Positions 9,150-18,247 of a DNA stretch of 64,000 nt are shown here, piece by piece. The translations under genes were made by a program, and so were the position numbers. The stretch's first letter is position 1. Every line of letters begins with the position of its first letter. Source of the DNA: Spirochaetota bacterium (GTDB taxonomy: Bacteria; Spirochaetota; Spirochaetia; Treponematales; UBA12059); the NCBI GenBank assembly GCA_029547205.1, contig JAKPPT010000115.1, positions 62,001 through 126,000 of the forward strand, in the 5' to 3' direction. The notes under the pieces are model-generated. The model made no database searches and was not told the origin of the DNA. It worked only from the letters and a program-made list of their open reading frames with translations.

Positions 9150-9833
9150 ATGAACACCTTCAGAATACTGGAAATTAAACAGAGCGTGTACGAAGGCAAC
9201 GACAAGCGTGCAAAAGAGCTCAAAGAAGAATTGCATACTAAAGGCGTATTCTTATTAAACCTCATGTCATCTCCCGGCTCTGGCAAGACCACTACAATTC
9301 TCCAAACAATTAAAGCACTTTCTAGCAGGCTTCGCATCGGTGTCATGGAAGCAGATATTGACTCGGATGTCGATGCACACGCGGTTGCAGATACCGGCAC
9401 AAGAGTTATACAGCTCCATACAGGCGGTATGTGCCACCTTGATGCTGCAATGACGAGGCAAGGTCTCACTGGATTGGGTATTGAGAATCTCGATCTCGTC
9501 ATTCTCGAAAATGTCGGAAACCTTATCTGCACAGCCCAGTTTGCAACTGGAGCTTCTAAAAATGCAATGATACTATCGGTCCCGGAAGGCGATGATAAAC
9601 CGCTCAAATATCCCATCATGTTTGAAATGGCTGATGCTCTCCTCATCAATAAAATTGATACCTGTTCGTTATTTAATTTTAATTTTGAATTATTTAAAGA
9701 TCGTGTTAGAAAACTTAACCCGCACATACAAATATTCCCCATATCAGCAAAGACCGGAGAAGGAATTCCGGCATGGACGGATTGGCTCTATAACGAAGTT
9801 ATAGCATGGAAAAATATTAACACTAAGGAGTAG
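9150..9833 (+). CDS. hypB: Hydrogenase/nickel GTPase HypB
   Basis: 227 residues of the SIMIBI-class GTPase that drives nickel insertion into [NiFe]-hydrogenase (and, with HypA, sometimes urease). P-loop SSPGSGKTTT lies around residue 40, MEADIDSDVDA is the switch I/metal region, HTGGMCHLDAAM contains the conserved Cys-His metal site, ENVGNLICTA follows, and NKID is the guanine-specificity motif. The N-terminal CxxCGC motif and the His-rich stretch found in some HypB proteins are absent. The ribosome-binding site CGGAGAG is good. It is followed after 3 bp by the oxidoreductase gene, so the two are probably co-transcribed. No hydrogenase structural gene is in the window. Confidence 0.94.
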   Translation: MNTFRILEIKQSVYEGNDKRAKELKEELHTKGVFLLNLMSSPGSGKTTTILQTIKALSSRLRIGVMEADIDSDVDAHAVADTGTRVIQLHTGGMCHLDAAMTRQGLTGLGIENLDLVILENVGNLICTAQFATGASKNAMILSVPEGDDKPLKYPIMFEMADALLINKIDTCSLFNFNFELFKDRVRKLNPHIQIFPISAKTGEGIPAWTDWLYNEVIAWKNINTKE

Positions 9834-9836
9834 CAC

Positions 9837-10502
9837 ATGGCACGTGAAAAAATTATTAACCTTGCATGCAAGATCAGCAGGGTAAAACGCGGTTCAAAAG
9901 ACGAAATTAAACCCGAATATCCTGAATACAAAATACTCGAACCAATTGTTACCGACGAAATGGCTGATGTTGCAATGTTCTTAAAATTCAGACAGCCACA
10001 AAGCGCAGAAGAAATCGCAGCACAGTGCGGCAAAAGTGTTGAGGAAACATCACGCCTGCTCTGGGAACTTGCTGTTGCCGGTGTTGCTATAGTTAATAAA
10101 AAAGACGGTGTTGACAAGTATTGGCACGATGTCTGGGTTCCCGGACACATGGAAATGATTGTTAACAACAAAGAGAATGTCCGTAAGTATCCTCAAGTTG
10201 GAGAAGCGTTTGATGCATACGGTAAACGACGCGGTCCAAAAACCGCAGGTAACTTTCCTGTTGGTACTGGCGTTATGCGTGTTATACCCATTCAAAAAGC
10301 GCTCGATGCGGGAACACGACATGCGAGCTATGAAGAAGTATCAAAATATCTTAACGAGGCTACTATTTTCTCTGTTTCTGATTGTTCATGCAGAACTTCT
10401 CGGGAAGTAATGGGCGAAGGCTGCGGTCACCTCAAGGAGGACATGTGTATTCAGCTTGGACATGCAGCCGAATACTATATCCGAACTGGACGAGGACGCT
10501 AG
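9837..10502 (+). CDS. Fe-S/FAD oxidoreductase, N-terminal part ending at an in-frame TAG
   Basis: 221 residues that stop at TAG (10500-10502). The same frame continues without another stop to 12545, so this and the next entry are one gene of about 902 codons split by a single amber codon. This part looks like a winged-helix-like segment (QSAEEIAAQCGKSVEET) followed by a region with DCSCRTSREVMGEGCGH, probably metal- or cluster-binding. The sequence flanking the TAG reads RTGRGR-stop-ITREEAFEII, which is continuous family-like sequence on both sides. A CAG (Gln) to TAG change would explain it. GGAG precedes the ATG. Alternatives are readthrough or a sequencing error. Confidence 0.75.
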   Translation: MAREKIINLACKISRVKRGSKDEIKPEYPEYKILEPIVTDEMADVAMFLKFRQPQSAEEIAAQCGKSVEETSRLLWELAVAGVAIVNKKDGVDKYWHDVWVPGHMEMIVNNKENVRKYPQVGEAFDAYGKRRGPKTAGNFPVGTGVMRVIPIQKALDAGTRHASYEEVSKYLNEATIFSVSDCSCRTSREVMGEGCGHLKEDMCIQLGHAAEYYIRTGRGR

Positions 10503-10556
10503 ATTACGCGGGAAGAAGCATTTGAAATTATCCGCCGTGCAGAAGAAAATGGACTC

Positions 10557-12545
10557 ATGCACAGCATTCCCAACCTTGACGGACCGGGACACACACATGC
10601 TATCTGTAACTGCTGCGGCTGCGGTTGTTTCTCAATGCGCATTGCAAACATGTACCGCAATCCGGATATGGTTCGCTCCAATTTTGTTGCACAGGTTGAC
10701 CCTGAAAAGTGCGTTGCCTGCGGAGCCTGTGTTGAGAACTGTCCCTCGAACGCTGCAAAACTCGGACAAAAAATCTGCGCCGATAAGCTCGGAAAACCCG
10801 AGAAGAAAGTACTACCCTACGACACCGAATGGGGTCCTGACAAATGGAACCCCGATTACCGCATCAATCGGAAAGTTGTAGAAGATACCGGATCAAGCCC
10901 ATGTAAAGCTGGCTGTCCTGCTCATATTGGAATTCAAGGTTATATGAAATTAGCAGCACAGGGCAAGTATACCGAAGCACTCGAACTCATCAAGCAGGAA
11001 AACCCATTCCCTGCTGTTTGTGGCCGCATCTGTCCGCGCAAGTGTGAATCGGAATGTACACGAGGCAACCTTGACGATCCGCTCGCTATTGATGAAATAA
11101 AAAAATTCATTGCAGAAAAAGACCTCCATGCTGGGAGCCGCTACATACCGCGGAAGCGGCACGAGTATGGCAACAAAATTGCAGTGATTGGTGCAGGACC
11201 TGCAGGACTCTCCTGCGCGTACTTCCTGGCTCAGGATGGTTACAATGTAACAGTCTTTGAAAAAGAAAAATTGCCTGGCGGAATGCTCACATTTGGTATT
11301 CCCGCTTTCCGTCTTGAAAAAGATGTTATCGATGCTGAAATTGATGTACTCCGTGCGCTGGGTGTGACTATAAAAACCGGAATCGAAGTCGGTAAAGACG
11401 TAACAATACCGCAGCTTCGAAAAGAAGGCTATGAAGCGTTTTACATTGCTGTAGGCGCACAAGCAGGCCGCATGCTCAACCTCCCCGGAGAAGACGCTGC
11501 AGGAGTTATGACCGGTCTCGATTTTCTCCGCAAAGTTAACCTTGGGGACAGACCTCAACTTTCCGGAAAAGTTGCTGTAATCGGAGGCGGAAACGTAGCT
11601 ATCGACGTAGCCCGCACTGCAGTACGCACTGGTGCGCAAAAAGTAACCATGTACTGTCTTGAAAAACGTGAAGAAATGCCCGCTCTTCCCGAAGAAATCG
11701 AAGAAGCGCTCCATGAAGGCATCAGTATTGAAAATTCATGGGGACCAAAACAAATTCTTACCAGGAACGGGAAAGTATCAGGTGTCGAGTTCAAACGCTG
11801 TACCGCTGTCTTCAATGCAGAAGGAAAATTCAGTCCGACATATAACGAAAATGAAACCATTACCATTGATGCTGACTATGTGCTTCTCTCTGTCGGACAG
11901 GCCATTGACTGGGGCAAACTCCTTGAAGGCACAACAATCGAACTCAATCCCAATAAAACGATAAAAGTTGATCCTATTACCTTCCAGACCAGCGAGCCTG
12001 ATGTGTTCGCCGGAGGCGATGTTGTCACCGGTCCTAAATTCGCAATTGATGCAATTGCAATGGGTAAAGAAGGTGCAATTTCACTGCATCGGTTTGTACA
12101 CAAGGGCCAGAGTCTTGTTCTCGGACGGCTCAAGCGCGACTATAAACCGCTCGACAAAGAGAACCTGGACCTCGAAGGCTATGACAGAATACCTCGGCAG
12201 CGACCCCTCGATAAAGAAACTCATGGAGCACCAGCAATGCGAGACACGCGCGGAACCTTTACCGAAGATCAAGTCAAAAAAGAAACTGAGCGCTGCCTTT
12301 CCTGTGGTGCATCGGTTATTGATGAGTTCATGTGTGTTGGCTGCGGACAATGCGTCACGCAATGTAAGTTTGATGCAATAAAGCTTGTACGACGTTATGA
12401 TGAACCCGGTGTTCCCTTTGAAAAACTCAAACCCACGGTAGTAAAATATATGCTCATGCGCAAGCTGAGAATCGCTGGTAAAAAATTAGTAACATCAATT
12501 TCCAAACCATTCAGCGGTTCCAGGCAAAAAGAAAAGACAATGTAA
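10557..12545 (+). CDS. Fe-S/FAD-dependent NAD(P)H oxidoreductase, C-terminal part (GltD/NfnB-like)
   Basis: 662 residues from the first ATG after the amber codon; the true coding frame begins upstream. Domains in order: cysteine cluster CNCCGCGC; ferredoxin motif CVACGACVENCP; a GltD-type N-terminal cluster domain (PCKAGCPAHIGIQGYM, CGRICPRKCESECTRG); FAD-binding IAVIGAGPAGLSCAY; NAD(P)-binding VAVIGGGNVAIDVA; FAD-closing FAGGDVVTGP; and a C-terminal Fe-S segment CLSCG...CVGCGQCVTQC. It should transfer electrons between NAD(P)H and ferredoxin-like partners. The hypB-hypA flanks suggest a link to hydrogen or nickel metabolism. The internal ATG at 10557 lacks a clear ribosome-binding site, so this half may not be made on its own. 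Confidence 0.8.
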   Translation: MHSIPNLDGPGHTHAICNCCGCGCFSMRIANMYRNPDMVRSNFVAQVDPEKCVACGACVENCPSNAAKLGQKICADKLGKPEKKVLPYDTEWGPDKWNPDYRINRKVVEDTGSSPCKAGCPAHIGIQGYMKLAAQGKYTEALELIKQENPFPAVCGRICPRKCESECTRGNLDDPLAIDEIKKFIAEKDLHAGSRYIPRKRHEYGNKIAVIGAGPAGLSCAYFLAQDGYNVTVFEKEKLPGGMLTFGIPAFRLEKDVIDAEIDVLRALGVTIKTGIEVGKDVTIPQLRKEGYEAFYIAVGAQAGRMLNLPGEDAAGVMTGLDFLRKVNLGDRPQLSGKVAVIGGGNVAIDVARTAVRTGAQKVTMYCLEKREEMPALPEEIEEALHEGISIENSWGPKQILTRNGKVSGVEFKRCTAVFNAEGKFSPTYNENETITIDADYVLLSVGQAIDWGKLLEGTTIELNPNKTIKVDPITFQTSEPDVFAGGDVVTGPKFAIDAIAMGKEGAISLHRFVHKGQSLVLGRLKRDYKPLDKENLDLEGYDRIPRQRPLDKETHGAPAMRDTRGTFTEDQVKKETERCLSCGASVIDEFMCVGCGQCVTQCKFDAIKLVRRYDEPGVPFEKLKPTVVKYMLMRKLRIAGKKLVTSISKPFSGSRQKEKTM

Positions 12546-12554
12546 AACAAAAGA

Positions 12555-12590
12555 GCAGGCATCTGGCTCATAGCCAGCTGCCTGCTTTGT
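12555..12590 (+). terminator. Strong hairpin between the oxidoreductase and hypA
   Basis: GCAGGCA-n-CTGGCT-ca-AGCCAG-c-TGCCTGC followed by TTTG. The stem is long, but the U-tract is short. It may terminate, attenuate or protect the upstream message before hypA. Confidence 0.6.
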
Positions 12591-12616
12591 AGCACACAGA
12601 GACAGGGATTTAACAA

Positions 12617-12958
12617 TTGCACGAATTAGGAATACTAATTAACATAGCCGAAACAATTACTTCGATCGCACAGGAGCAGGGAATTCAGGAAATTCAGACG
12701 CTCGTTTTAGAAATTGGCGAACTCTCTCCAGTCGTTCCTCACTATATAGAAGAATGCTACCCAGCTGCTGTTCATGACACTATTCTGGAAAATACTGAAC
12801 TAAAAATTGAACTTGTGCCCGGCATTGGGAAATGCAGATCATGCGGTGAAACCTTTAATGTAGTAAAGCATCATGCACAGTGCCCAGTATGTTCACATAG
12901 TGCTTTTGACGTTCTCTCCGGTAAAGATTTTATTATAAAAGAAATAATAGCACGGTAA
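12617..12958 (+). CDS. hypA: Hydrogenase nickel-incorporation protein HypA
   Basis: 113 residues, the usual length. HypA binds nickel through the N-terminal Met-His-Glu and a structural zinc through two CxxC motifs, and works with HypB. Here the product begins MHELGILINIAE and has CRSCGETF and CPVCSHS. The start codon is TTG: it places His at position 2, which the family requires, and AGGGA stands about 8 bp upstream. The gene follows a hairpin after the oxidoreductase and ends before a bidirectional terminator, so it is the last gene of this plus-strand group. Confidence 0.93.
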   Translation: MHELGILINIAETITSIAQEQGIQEIQTLVLEIGELSPVVPHYIEECYPAAVHDTILENTELKIELVPGIGKCRSCGETFNVVKHHAQCPVCSHSAFDVLSGKDFIIKEIIAR

Positions 12959-13017
12959 AATATTTTTATTCGCCTGCATCGTATTATCACTAATAACTTT
13001 CCAAAAATGTTCGCCCA

Positions 13018-13075
13018 GTGGCGCTCATTAGACGCGCCTGTAAGGCGCTATTAAGACGCCTGTGAGACGCCACAC
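13018..13075. repeat. Short GGCGC/AGACGC-rich imperfect repeats
   Basis: Within the 270-bp gap between hypA and por, the words GGCGCT, AGACGCGCCTGTAAGGCGC and AGACGCCTGTGAGACGCC follow one another as imperfect short repeats with inverted-repeat character. Apart from these and the terminator below nothing else is seen in the gap. Confidence 0.4.
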
Positions 13076-13090
13076 TCGAATACACACACA

Positions 13091-13121
13091 AAAAAAGCTG
13101 CCCGCGTGGGGCAGCTTTTTT
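13091..13121. terminator. Bidirectional terminator between hypA and por
   Basis: AAAAAGCTGCCC-gcgt-GGGGCAGCTTTTTT: a GC-rich stem flanked by A and T runs, serving the convergent hypA and por transcripts. Confidence 0.85.
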
Positions 13122-13228
13122 ATCAGGCATATAGAATGAGCCGATAGTAAGTGGCTCGCGATAGCACTGAAATCAGGACACCCTGTCGAAAACTCAAAAA
13201 TTTCTCGCGGTGCCTGGTTTTTTACCGT

Positions 13229-16200
13229 TTAGAACGGCCGTTCCGAAAGGTACTTATATTCCTTCCAGCGGCGCTCAACAAGCATTCGCTCTTTTTGCAT
13301 GAGCATTGCAGCGCGTTCAGGATTCATTGCAGTAAGACTCTTGAAGCGAGTTTCACTGTTCATGAATTCTTGTACCTTTTCAAACACTGGCTCTTTGCTG
13401 TCAAGCTGGAACGGATTCTTGCCTTCTGCAACGAGGCGCGGATCATAGCGATAGAGCGGCCAGATTCCCGATTCTACAACGAGCTTCTGCTGATTCATAC
13501 CCTTCATCATATCGATGCCGTGATTGATACAGTGGCTATACGCAATGATTACTGAAGGACCGTTATAACTCTCAGCCTCGCGGATTGCTTTGAGCGCCTG
13601 GTTCATGTTAGCACCCATAGCAATTTGTGCGACATACACATATCCATAGCTCATTGCGATCATACCGAGATCTTTCTTTCCAATATCCTTACCGCTTGCA
13701 GCAAACTTTGCAACCGCTCCATACGGAGTCGATTTGGACATCTGACCACCGGTATTTGAATACACTTCGGTATCGAGCACGAGGAGGTTAACATTTCTTC
13801 CGGAAGCAATTACATGGTCAAGACCACCAAAACCAATATCGTAAGCCCAGCCATCACCACCAAAAATCCAGACTGAGCGTCTTATAAGATAGTCAGCAAC
13901 ATTGGAAAGCTCTTTTGCCCACTCTTCGTTTATACCAGCAAGTGTTTTTTTGAGTTCTGCAACCTGCACACGCTGAGCTTCAATTGCTGCATCATCTTCC
14001 TGAGTATTGTTGAGCAGCTTATCCGCCATGGGGAGCTTTGCTTTGTTAGCGATAAGCAACTCGCGTGCATATTCAGCGAGCTTATCGGCATTGAGACGCA
14101 TACCGTAACCAAACTCTGCAGCATCCTCAAAGAGGCTGTTTGACCAAACAGGTCCCCTGCCATCTGCACGCTGTGCATAGGGGGTTGTGGGCAGGTTACC
14201 GCCATAAATTGATGAACAACCGGTTGCATTCGCAATAATAGCGCGGTCGCCAAAGAGCTGGCTAACCATTTTAATGTATGGTGTTTCACCACAACCAGCA
14301 CACGCTCCTGAGAACTCAAAGAGCGGGCGTTTCATCGCAACACCCTTAATCGTACCCAGATTGAGATTTTCCGGTTCGGGCAGCGAGAGGAAGAATTCCC
14401 AATTTTCAGCTTCCTGTTTGCGGACAGAGAGCTGATCCACAAAATTGATCGCCTTGCGCGATGGATCGGCTTTATCCTTCACAGGACAAATATTGATACA
14501 GGCTCCGCAGCCGGTACAATCCTCTGGTGCTACCTGAATTGTTGCTTTGAGACCCTCAAACTCTTTACCCTTTGCATCGGCACTCTTGAATGCAGCAGGT
14601 GCGTTCTTGAGCAGTTCGGGCTTGTATGTTTTCATGCGGATAACAGCGTGGGGACAGACCACCGTACACTGGCCGCACTGAATACAGATTGATGGATCCC
14701 ATTCGGGGATTTTTTCCGCGATATTGCGCTTTTCGTACTGAGTGGTTGCCGTCGGATAGGTTCCATCAACAGGAAAGCTGCTCACGGGAAGCTTGTCACC
14801 CTTAGCGGCAATGATTTCACCAAGCACCTTGCGCACAAACTCTGGCGCTTGTGCCGGCACAGGCGGAACCATTCTAATTTTGCTTGAAGGCTGTGAAGGA
14901 TACTTAACTTCCTGCACTGCATTCAATGCCATATCGATTGCCTTGAGGTTGTTCTCCACAACATCGGCACCTTTGCGGGCATAGGTTTTTTCTGTGTATT
15001 TCTTAATGAGCGCAACAGCTTCTGCTTCAGGCAGCACACCGGAAATCTTAAAGAATGCGGTCTGCATAACCGTATTGATGCGGTTACCCATGCCTGCCTT
15101 TTCCGCAATATCCATACCATCAATCACATAGAACTTGAGTTTCTTTGCAATAATTCGTTCCTGCACTTCATACGGGATTTGGTCCCATACTTTGTCAGCG
15201 GGGAATGGGCTATTCAAGAGGAACGTGCCGCCCTCTTTTGCCCAGGAAAGAATATCGAGCTTCTCCAGGAAGGAGAACTTATGGCAAGCAATAAAATCGG
15301 CCTTTGTGATGAGATACGGTTTTTCAATTTTACCGGGTCCAAAGCGGAGATGGCTGATAGTATAGGTACCAGCTTTCTTGGAGTCATACACAAAGTAACC
15401 CTGTGCGGCAAAATCGGTTTCATCACCAATGATCTTGATCGAGTTCTTATTAGCACCAACAGTACCATCAGAACCGAGACCAACAAAGATGCATTCTTTT
15501 ATGCCATTGAGCGGGAGCTCAAAATTTTCATCATACTTGAGATTGAGATTAGTGACATCATCGGTAATACCTACGGTAAACTCGTGCATGGGCTTGGCTG
15601 CATCAAGATTCTCAAACACAGCCTTAACCATTGCAGGAGTAAACTCCGCAGAACCAAGACCGTAGCGTCCACCAACAACAAGCGGCCAATCATTAAAGTG
15701 ACCCTTGCCAGATTCCATCGCCTCACCAATTGCCGTGCGGACATCTTCATAGAGCGGCTCGCCTATGGAACCAGGCTCTTTTGTGCGGTCTAGCACTGCA
15801 ATTTTTTTAATGGTTTTAGGAAGAGCGTTGATAAAGGCATCGACACTGAATGGCCGATACAGTCTGACCATGAGCACACCAACTTTTTCGCCCTTTGAAG
15901 CAAGGTATGCAACAGTTTCCTCAGCAGTGTCCGAACCAGAGCCCATAATAATGATAACTTTATCTGCATCGGGAGCACCAACATAGTCAAAGAGGTGGTA
16001 CTGACGTCCGGTGAGCTTTGCAAACTTGTCCATGTAAGCCTGAACGATACCCGGTACAGCCTGATAGTATTTGTTTGCAACCTCACGACCTGCAAAGTAA
16101 ACATCGGGATTCTGGCTCGTACCGCGAATTGCCGGTTTTTCGGGATTGAGACCGCGTGCACGATGAGCGCGTACGAGATCGGGGTTGATCATAGCACGCA

Positions 16201-16774
16201 TGGTGTCGTAAGAAAGCTCTTCAACTTTTAATACTTCGTGCGAAGTTCTAAAACCATCAAAGAAGTGCAGGAACGGAACACGAGCTTCCAGCGTGGCAGC
16301 ATGTGCAATGAGCGCGAGATCCATTACTTCCTGTACATTAGCAGATGCAAGCATAGCCCAGCCTGTCTGCCGGCATGCCATTACATCTTGATGATCACCA
16401 AAAATTGAAAGCGCATGAGCAGCGACAGCACGAGCTGCTATATGGAATACCGTGGGAGTAAGCTCACCTGCAATTTTATACATGTTGGGGATCATGAGGA
16501 GGAGCCCCTGGCTTGCAGTAAACGTTGTTGTTAAAGCACCGCTTGTGAGTGCACCATGGACTGCACCTGCAGCACCAGCTTCTGATTGCAGCTCAACAAC
16601 CTGGGGGACAGTCCCGAAAATATTCTTGCGCCCTTGAGCGCTGAATTCATCTGATAGCTCACCCATAGGCGAGGATGGAGTAATAGGATAAATAGCTATT
16701 ACTTCCGAGCAGGCATGGGCAACATGAGCTGCGGCAGCATTGCCGTCAATCATGACCATTTTCTTCTCTGACAT
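13229..16774 (-). CDS. nifJ: Pyruvate:ferredoxin (flavodoxin) oxidoreductase
   Basis: 1181 residues, the length of single-chain enzymes. It converts pyruvate, CoA and oxidised ferredoxin to acetyl-CoA, CO2 and reduced ferredoxin. The N-terminal domain contains IAIYPITPSSPMGEL and QSEAGAAGAVHGAL. A two-cluster ferredoxin domain has CIQCGQCTVVCPHAV (about residue 695) and CTGCGACINICPVKD (about 753). Another conserved cluster/TPP cysteine region is CAGCGETPYIK, and the thiamine-diphosphate motif lies at GDGWAYDIGFGGLDHV (about 970). The ribosome-binding site is AAGGAC. A sigma-70-type promoter precedes the gene, and it is monocistronic by its flanks. This is a central enzyme of anaerobic fermentation. 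Confidence 0.98.
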   Translation of the reverse strand: MSEKKMVMIDGNAAAAHVAHACSEVIAIYPITPSSPMGELSDEFSAQGRKNIFGTVPQVVELQSEAGAAGAVHGALTSGALTTTFTASQGLLLMIPNMYKIAGELTPTVFHIAARAVAAHALSIFGDHQDVMACRQTGWAMLASANVQEVMDLALIAHAATLEARVPFLHFFDGFRTSHEVLKVEELSYDTMRAMINPDLVRAHRARGLNPEKPAIRGTSQNPDVYFAGREVANKYYQAVPGIVQAYMDKFAKLTGRQYHLFDYVGAPDADKVIIIMGSGSDTAEETVAYLASKGEKVGVLMVRLYRPFSVDAFINALPKTIKKIAVLDRTKEPGSIGEPLYEDVRTAIGEAMESGKGHFNDWPLVVGGRYGLGSAEFTPAMVKAVFENLDAAKPMHEFTVGITDDVTNLNLKYDENFELPLNGIKECIFVGLGSDGTVGANKNSIKIIGDETDFAAQGYFVYDSKKAGTYTISHLRFGPGKIEKPYLITKADFIACHKFSFLEKLDILSWAKEGGTFLLNSPFPADKVWDQIPYEVQERIIAKKLKFYVIDGMDIAEKAGMGNRINTVMQTAFFKISGVLPEAEAVALIKKYTEKTYARKGADVVENNLKAIDMALNAVQEVKYPSQPSSKIRMVPPVPAQAPEFVRKVLGEIIAAKGDKLPVSSFPVDGTYPTATTQYEKRNIAEKIPEWDPSICIQCGQCTVVCPHAVIRMKTYKPELLKNAPAAFKSADAKGKEFEGLKATIQVAPEDCTGCGACINICPVKDKADPSRKAINFVDQLSVRKQEAENWEFFLSLPEPENLNLGTIKGVAMKRPLFEFSGACAGCGETPYIKMVSQLFGDRAIIANATGCSSIYGGNLPTTPYAQRADGRGPVWSNSLFEDAAEFGYGMRLNADKLAEYARELLIANKAKLPMADKLLNNTQEDDAAIEAQRVQVAELKKTLAGINEEWAKELSNVADYLIRRSVWIFGGDGWAYDIGFGGLDHVIASGRNVNLLVLDTEVYSNTGGQMSKSTPYGAVAKFAASGKDIGKKDLGMIAMSYGYVYVAQIAMGANMNQALKAIREAESYNGPSVIIAYSHCINHGIDMMKGMNQQKLVVESGIWPLYRYDPRLVAEGKNPFQLDSKEPVFEKVQEFMNSETRFKSLTAMNPERAAMLMQKERMLVERRWKEYKYLSERPF

Positions 16775-16847
16775 TGCTTTGTCCTTGAAACTATAGATTC
16801 CTGGTCTACCGTAGAAGTGAGAAAAGCCAGGTTTTAATGCTGGCAGT

Positions 16848-16876
16848 ATAATAGTAAGTTTCTAAAATTTACGCAA
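16848..16876 (-). promoter_or_regulatory. Sigma-70-type promoter for por
   Basis: Minus strand TTGCGT, 17 bp, TATTAT, about 75 bp upstream of the por start codon. It lies in the short gap between por and the esterase gene. Confidence 0.5.
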
Positions 16877-16922
16877 TAGCATGAAAAACTTACCAAATAG
16901 TACCAGATCGATGAGATTTTTC

Positions 16923-18014
16923 TTAATACTCAATACGCTGAGCGCAAAAGGTGATTGTTTTTTTAATCACATCGCTTGCCTCAGGAAGCAATGGAACGAG
17001 CATCCAATCATGAAACATGCCGGGATACTCATAAAAGAACAAATCCGGATAGGTCTGCTCTGTGCCGCACTTGACTGGTTCGTTGCACGGGCGCTCTGCG
17101 CGTGCTGCTGCTCTTCGTTCAGCTTGGACAAACCGTTCCTTAAAGCGAACCGCGTCAGCATATAAAAGATCGTCTGTCCCTGTAAAAAGAGCAGTGGGAC
17201 AAAGATTGTGAAAACTCCCATAGAGCGGACTTATATGGTACTCATCGAGCGGTGCACCCTGTGCATAGTACGCCGCTGCAGCCCTGAGCCCTTGCACGCT
17301 CAATATTGCATCGACCGCCTCAAGTTCAGCAAGCTGTGAATTGTTCATGGTTAAATCCAGCCAGGGTGAATAGAGTATGAGCGCATCTGGGAGCCTCTCG
17401 CCTCTATCGCGAAGCTCGAGCGCCATACTCAGAGCAAGTCCTCCTCCAGCAGAGTCCCCCATGAGCACTACTCTCGAAGCTGAATACCGTTCCAGAACAT
17501 CATGATAGAGCGCTAACGCAAATTTCTGTATATCTCGACACCCATGCTCTGGCGCAAGCGGATAGTCGGGGAACACCATTGCCCCGCCCCATACCTGTGC
17601 TAACTTTTCAATCAGGAGCCAATGCCGTTTTGTTACACCCTCAAGAAACGCGCCGCCATGAAAATAGAGTAGAATTGGTACAGCATCGCTCTCTCTCGCT
17701 GCAAGAGGAGTTTCGCTTACCCAAACTGCTCTCGGATCAGCCTTGTTTACAGCGGCACCAATAGCTCTGTTTGCTTTCTCTGCCCGTTCAACCCTGCGCC
17801 GTATAGTCCAAACCTTTTGTCCGTAAAAATGCTCCACGCTGATGTTACAAGAACGATGCAGCTTACCCGGCACTGCCTCCGGCGTTTTCTTAAACCTATT
17901 TAACAGCATGTTTCGCTCGGTATTTTTTTTCATACCGATGAACCGCATTACCGCACGGAGCATGCGCGCTGTGTGAGGAGTAGATTGTACATAGTGAGTT
18001 TCAAAAACACTCAT
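16923..18014 (-). CDS. Alpha/beta-hydrolase, HSL-type esterase/lipase
   Basis: 363 residues of the hormone-sensitive-lipase branch of the alpha/beta-hydrolase fold. The oxyanion-hole motif is LLYFHGGAFLEG (about residues 117-128), the nucleophile elbow is MGDSAGGGLALS (about residue 185), the acid is probably in TGTDDLLY, and the catalytic His in GMFHDWML near the C-terminus. No signal peptide is seen, so it should be cytoplasmic and act on small esters. A Glu/Arg/Ala-rich insertion lies near residue 310 (AERRAAARAERPCNE). The start lies about 15 bp from inverted-repeat element copy B, which therefore forms its upstream region. The plus-strand ORF at 16881 is a shadow. Confidence 0.88.
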   Translation of the reverse strand: MSVFETHYVQSTPHTARMLRAVMRFIGMKKNTERNMLLNRFKKTPEAVPGKLHRSCNISVEHFYGQKVWTIRRRVERAEKANRAIGAAVNKADPRAVWVSETPLAARESDAVPILLYFHGGAFLEGVTKRHWLLIEKLAQVWGGAMVFPDYPLAPEHGCRDIQKFALALYHDVLERYSASRVVLMGDSAGGGLALSMALELRDRGERLPDALILYSPWLDLTMNNSQLAELEAVDAILSVQGLRAAAAYYAQGAPLDEYHISPLYGSFHNLCPTALFTGTDDLLYADAVRFKERFVQAERRAAARAERPCNEPVKCGTEQTYPDLFFYEYPGMFHDWMLVPLLPEASDVIKKTITFCAQRIEY

Positions 18015-18027
18015 TACTGCAACCCTT

Positions 18028-18171
18028 CAGTGTCACGAAGATTGTAAAAACTGTTTGCAGTATACCACAAGAGTTGATATAGTACATACTATACGTAACA
18101 GAGCGTATCAGTTTCTCTAACATTCAAAGATGCTATAATAAAACTGGATCTTTACAAGCTTCGAGACACTA
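18028..18171. mobile_element. MITE-like element, copy B (~144 bp)
   Basis: It starts CAGTGTCACGAAGATTGTAAA and ends TTTACAAGCTTCGAGACACTA, an imperfect inverted repeat matching the other copies. The interior has no ORF. Its length matches copy C (about 142 bp), and together they bracket the protease cluster. Confidence 0.75.
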
Positions 18172-18197
18172 ACCAAAAAACAATTATTGCCGATAGC

Positions 18198-18226
18198 TTG
18201 TTTTTTATTTTGCTGTGATATATAAT
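18198..18226 (+). promoter_or_regulatory. Sigma-70-type promoter for the clostripain-like gene
   Basis: TTGTTT, 17 bp, TATAAT, followed 11 bp later by AAGGAG and the ATG at 18248. It lies just outside copy B of the inverted-repeat element. Confidence 0.6.
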
Positions 18227-18247
18227 TTTTTTTCATAAGGAGTTTGA

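Noticed and set aside
10500-10502. Programmed recoding (selenocysteine or pyrrolysine) at the oxidoreductase stop
   Set aside because: The codon is TAG, not TGA, and does not replace a cysteine. No pyl gene is seen, and TAG ends other genes here; a nonsense change is simpler.
10456-10881. 141-residue ORF spanning the amber codon in another frame
   Set aside because: It overlaps the oxidoreductase frame, which has strong motifs on both sides; this ORF shows none.
13018-13075. Possible small RNA gene from the GGCGC/AGACGC repeats
   Set aside because: No promoter or clear fold distinct from the following terminator was seen.
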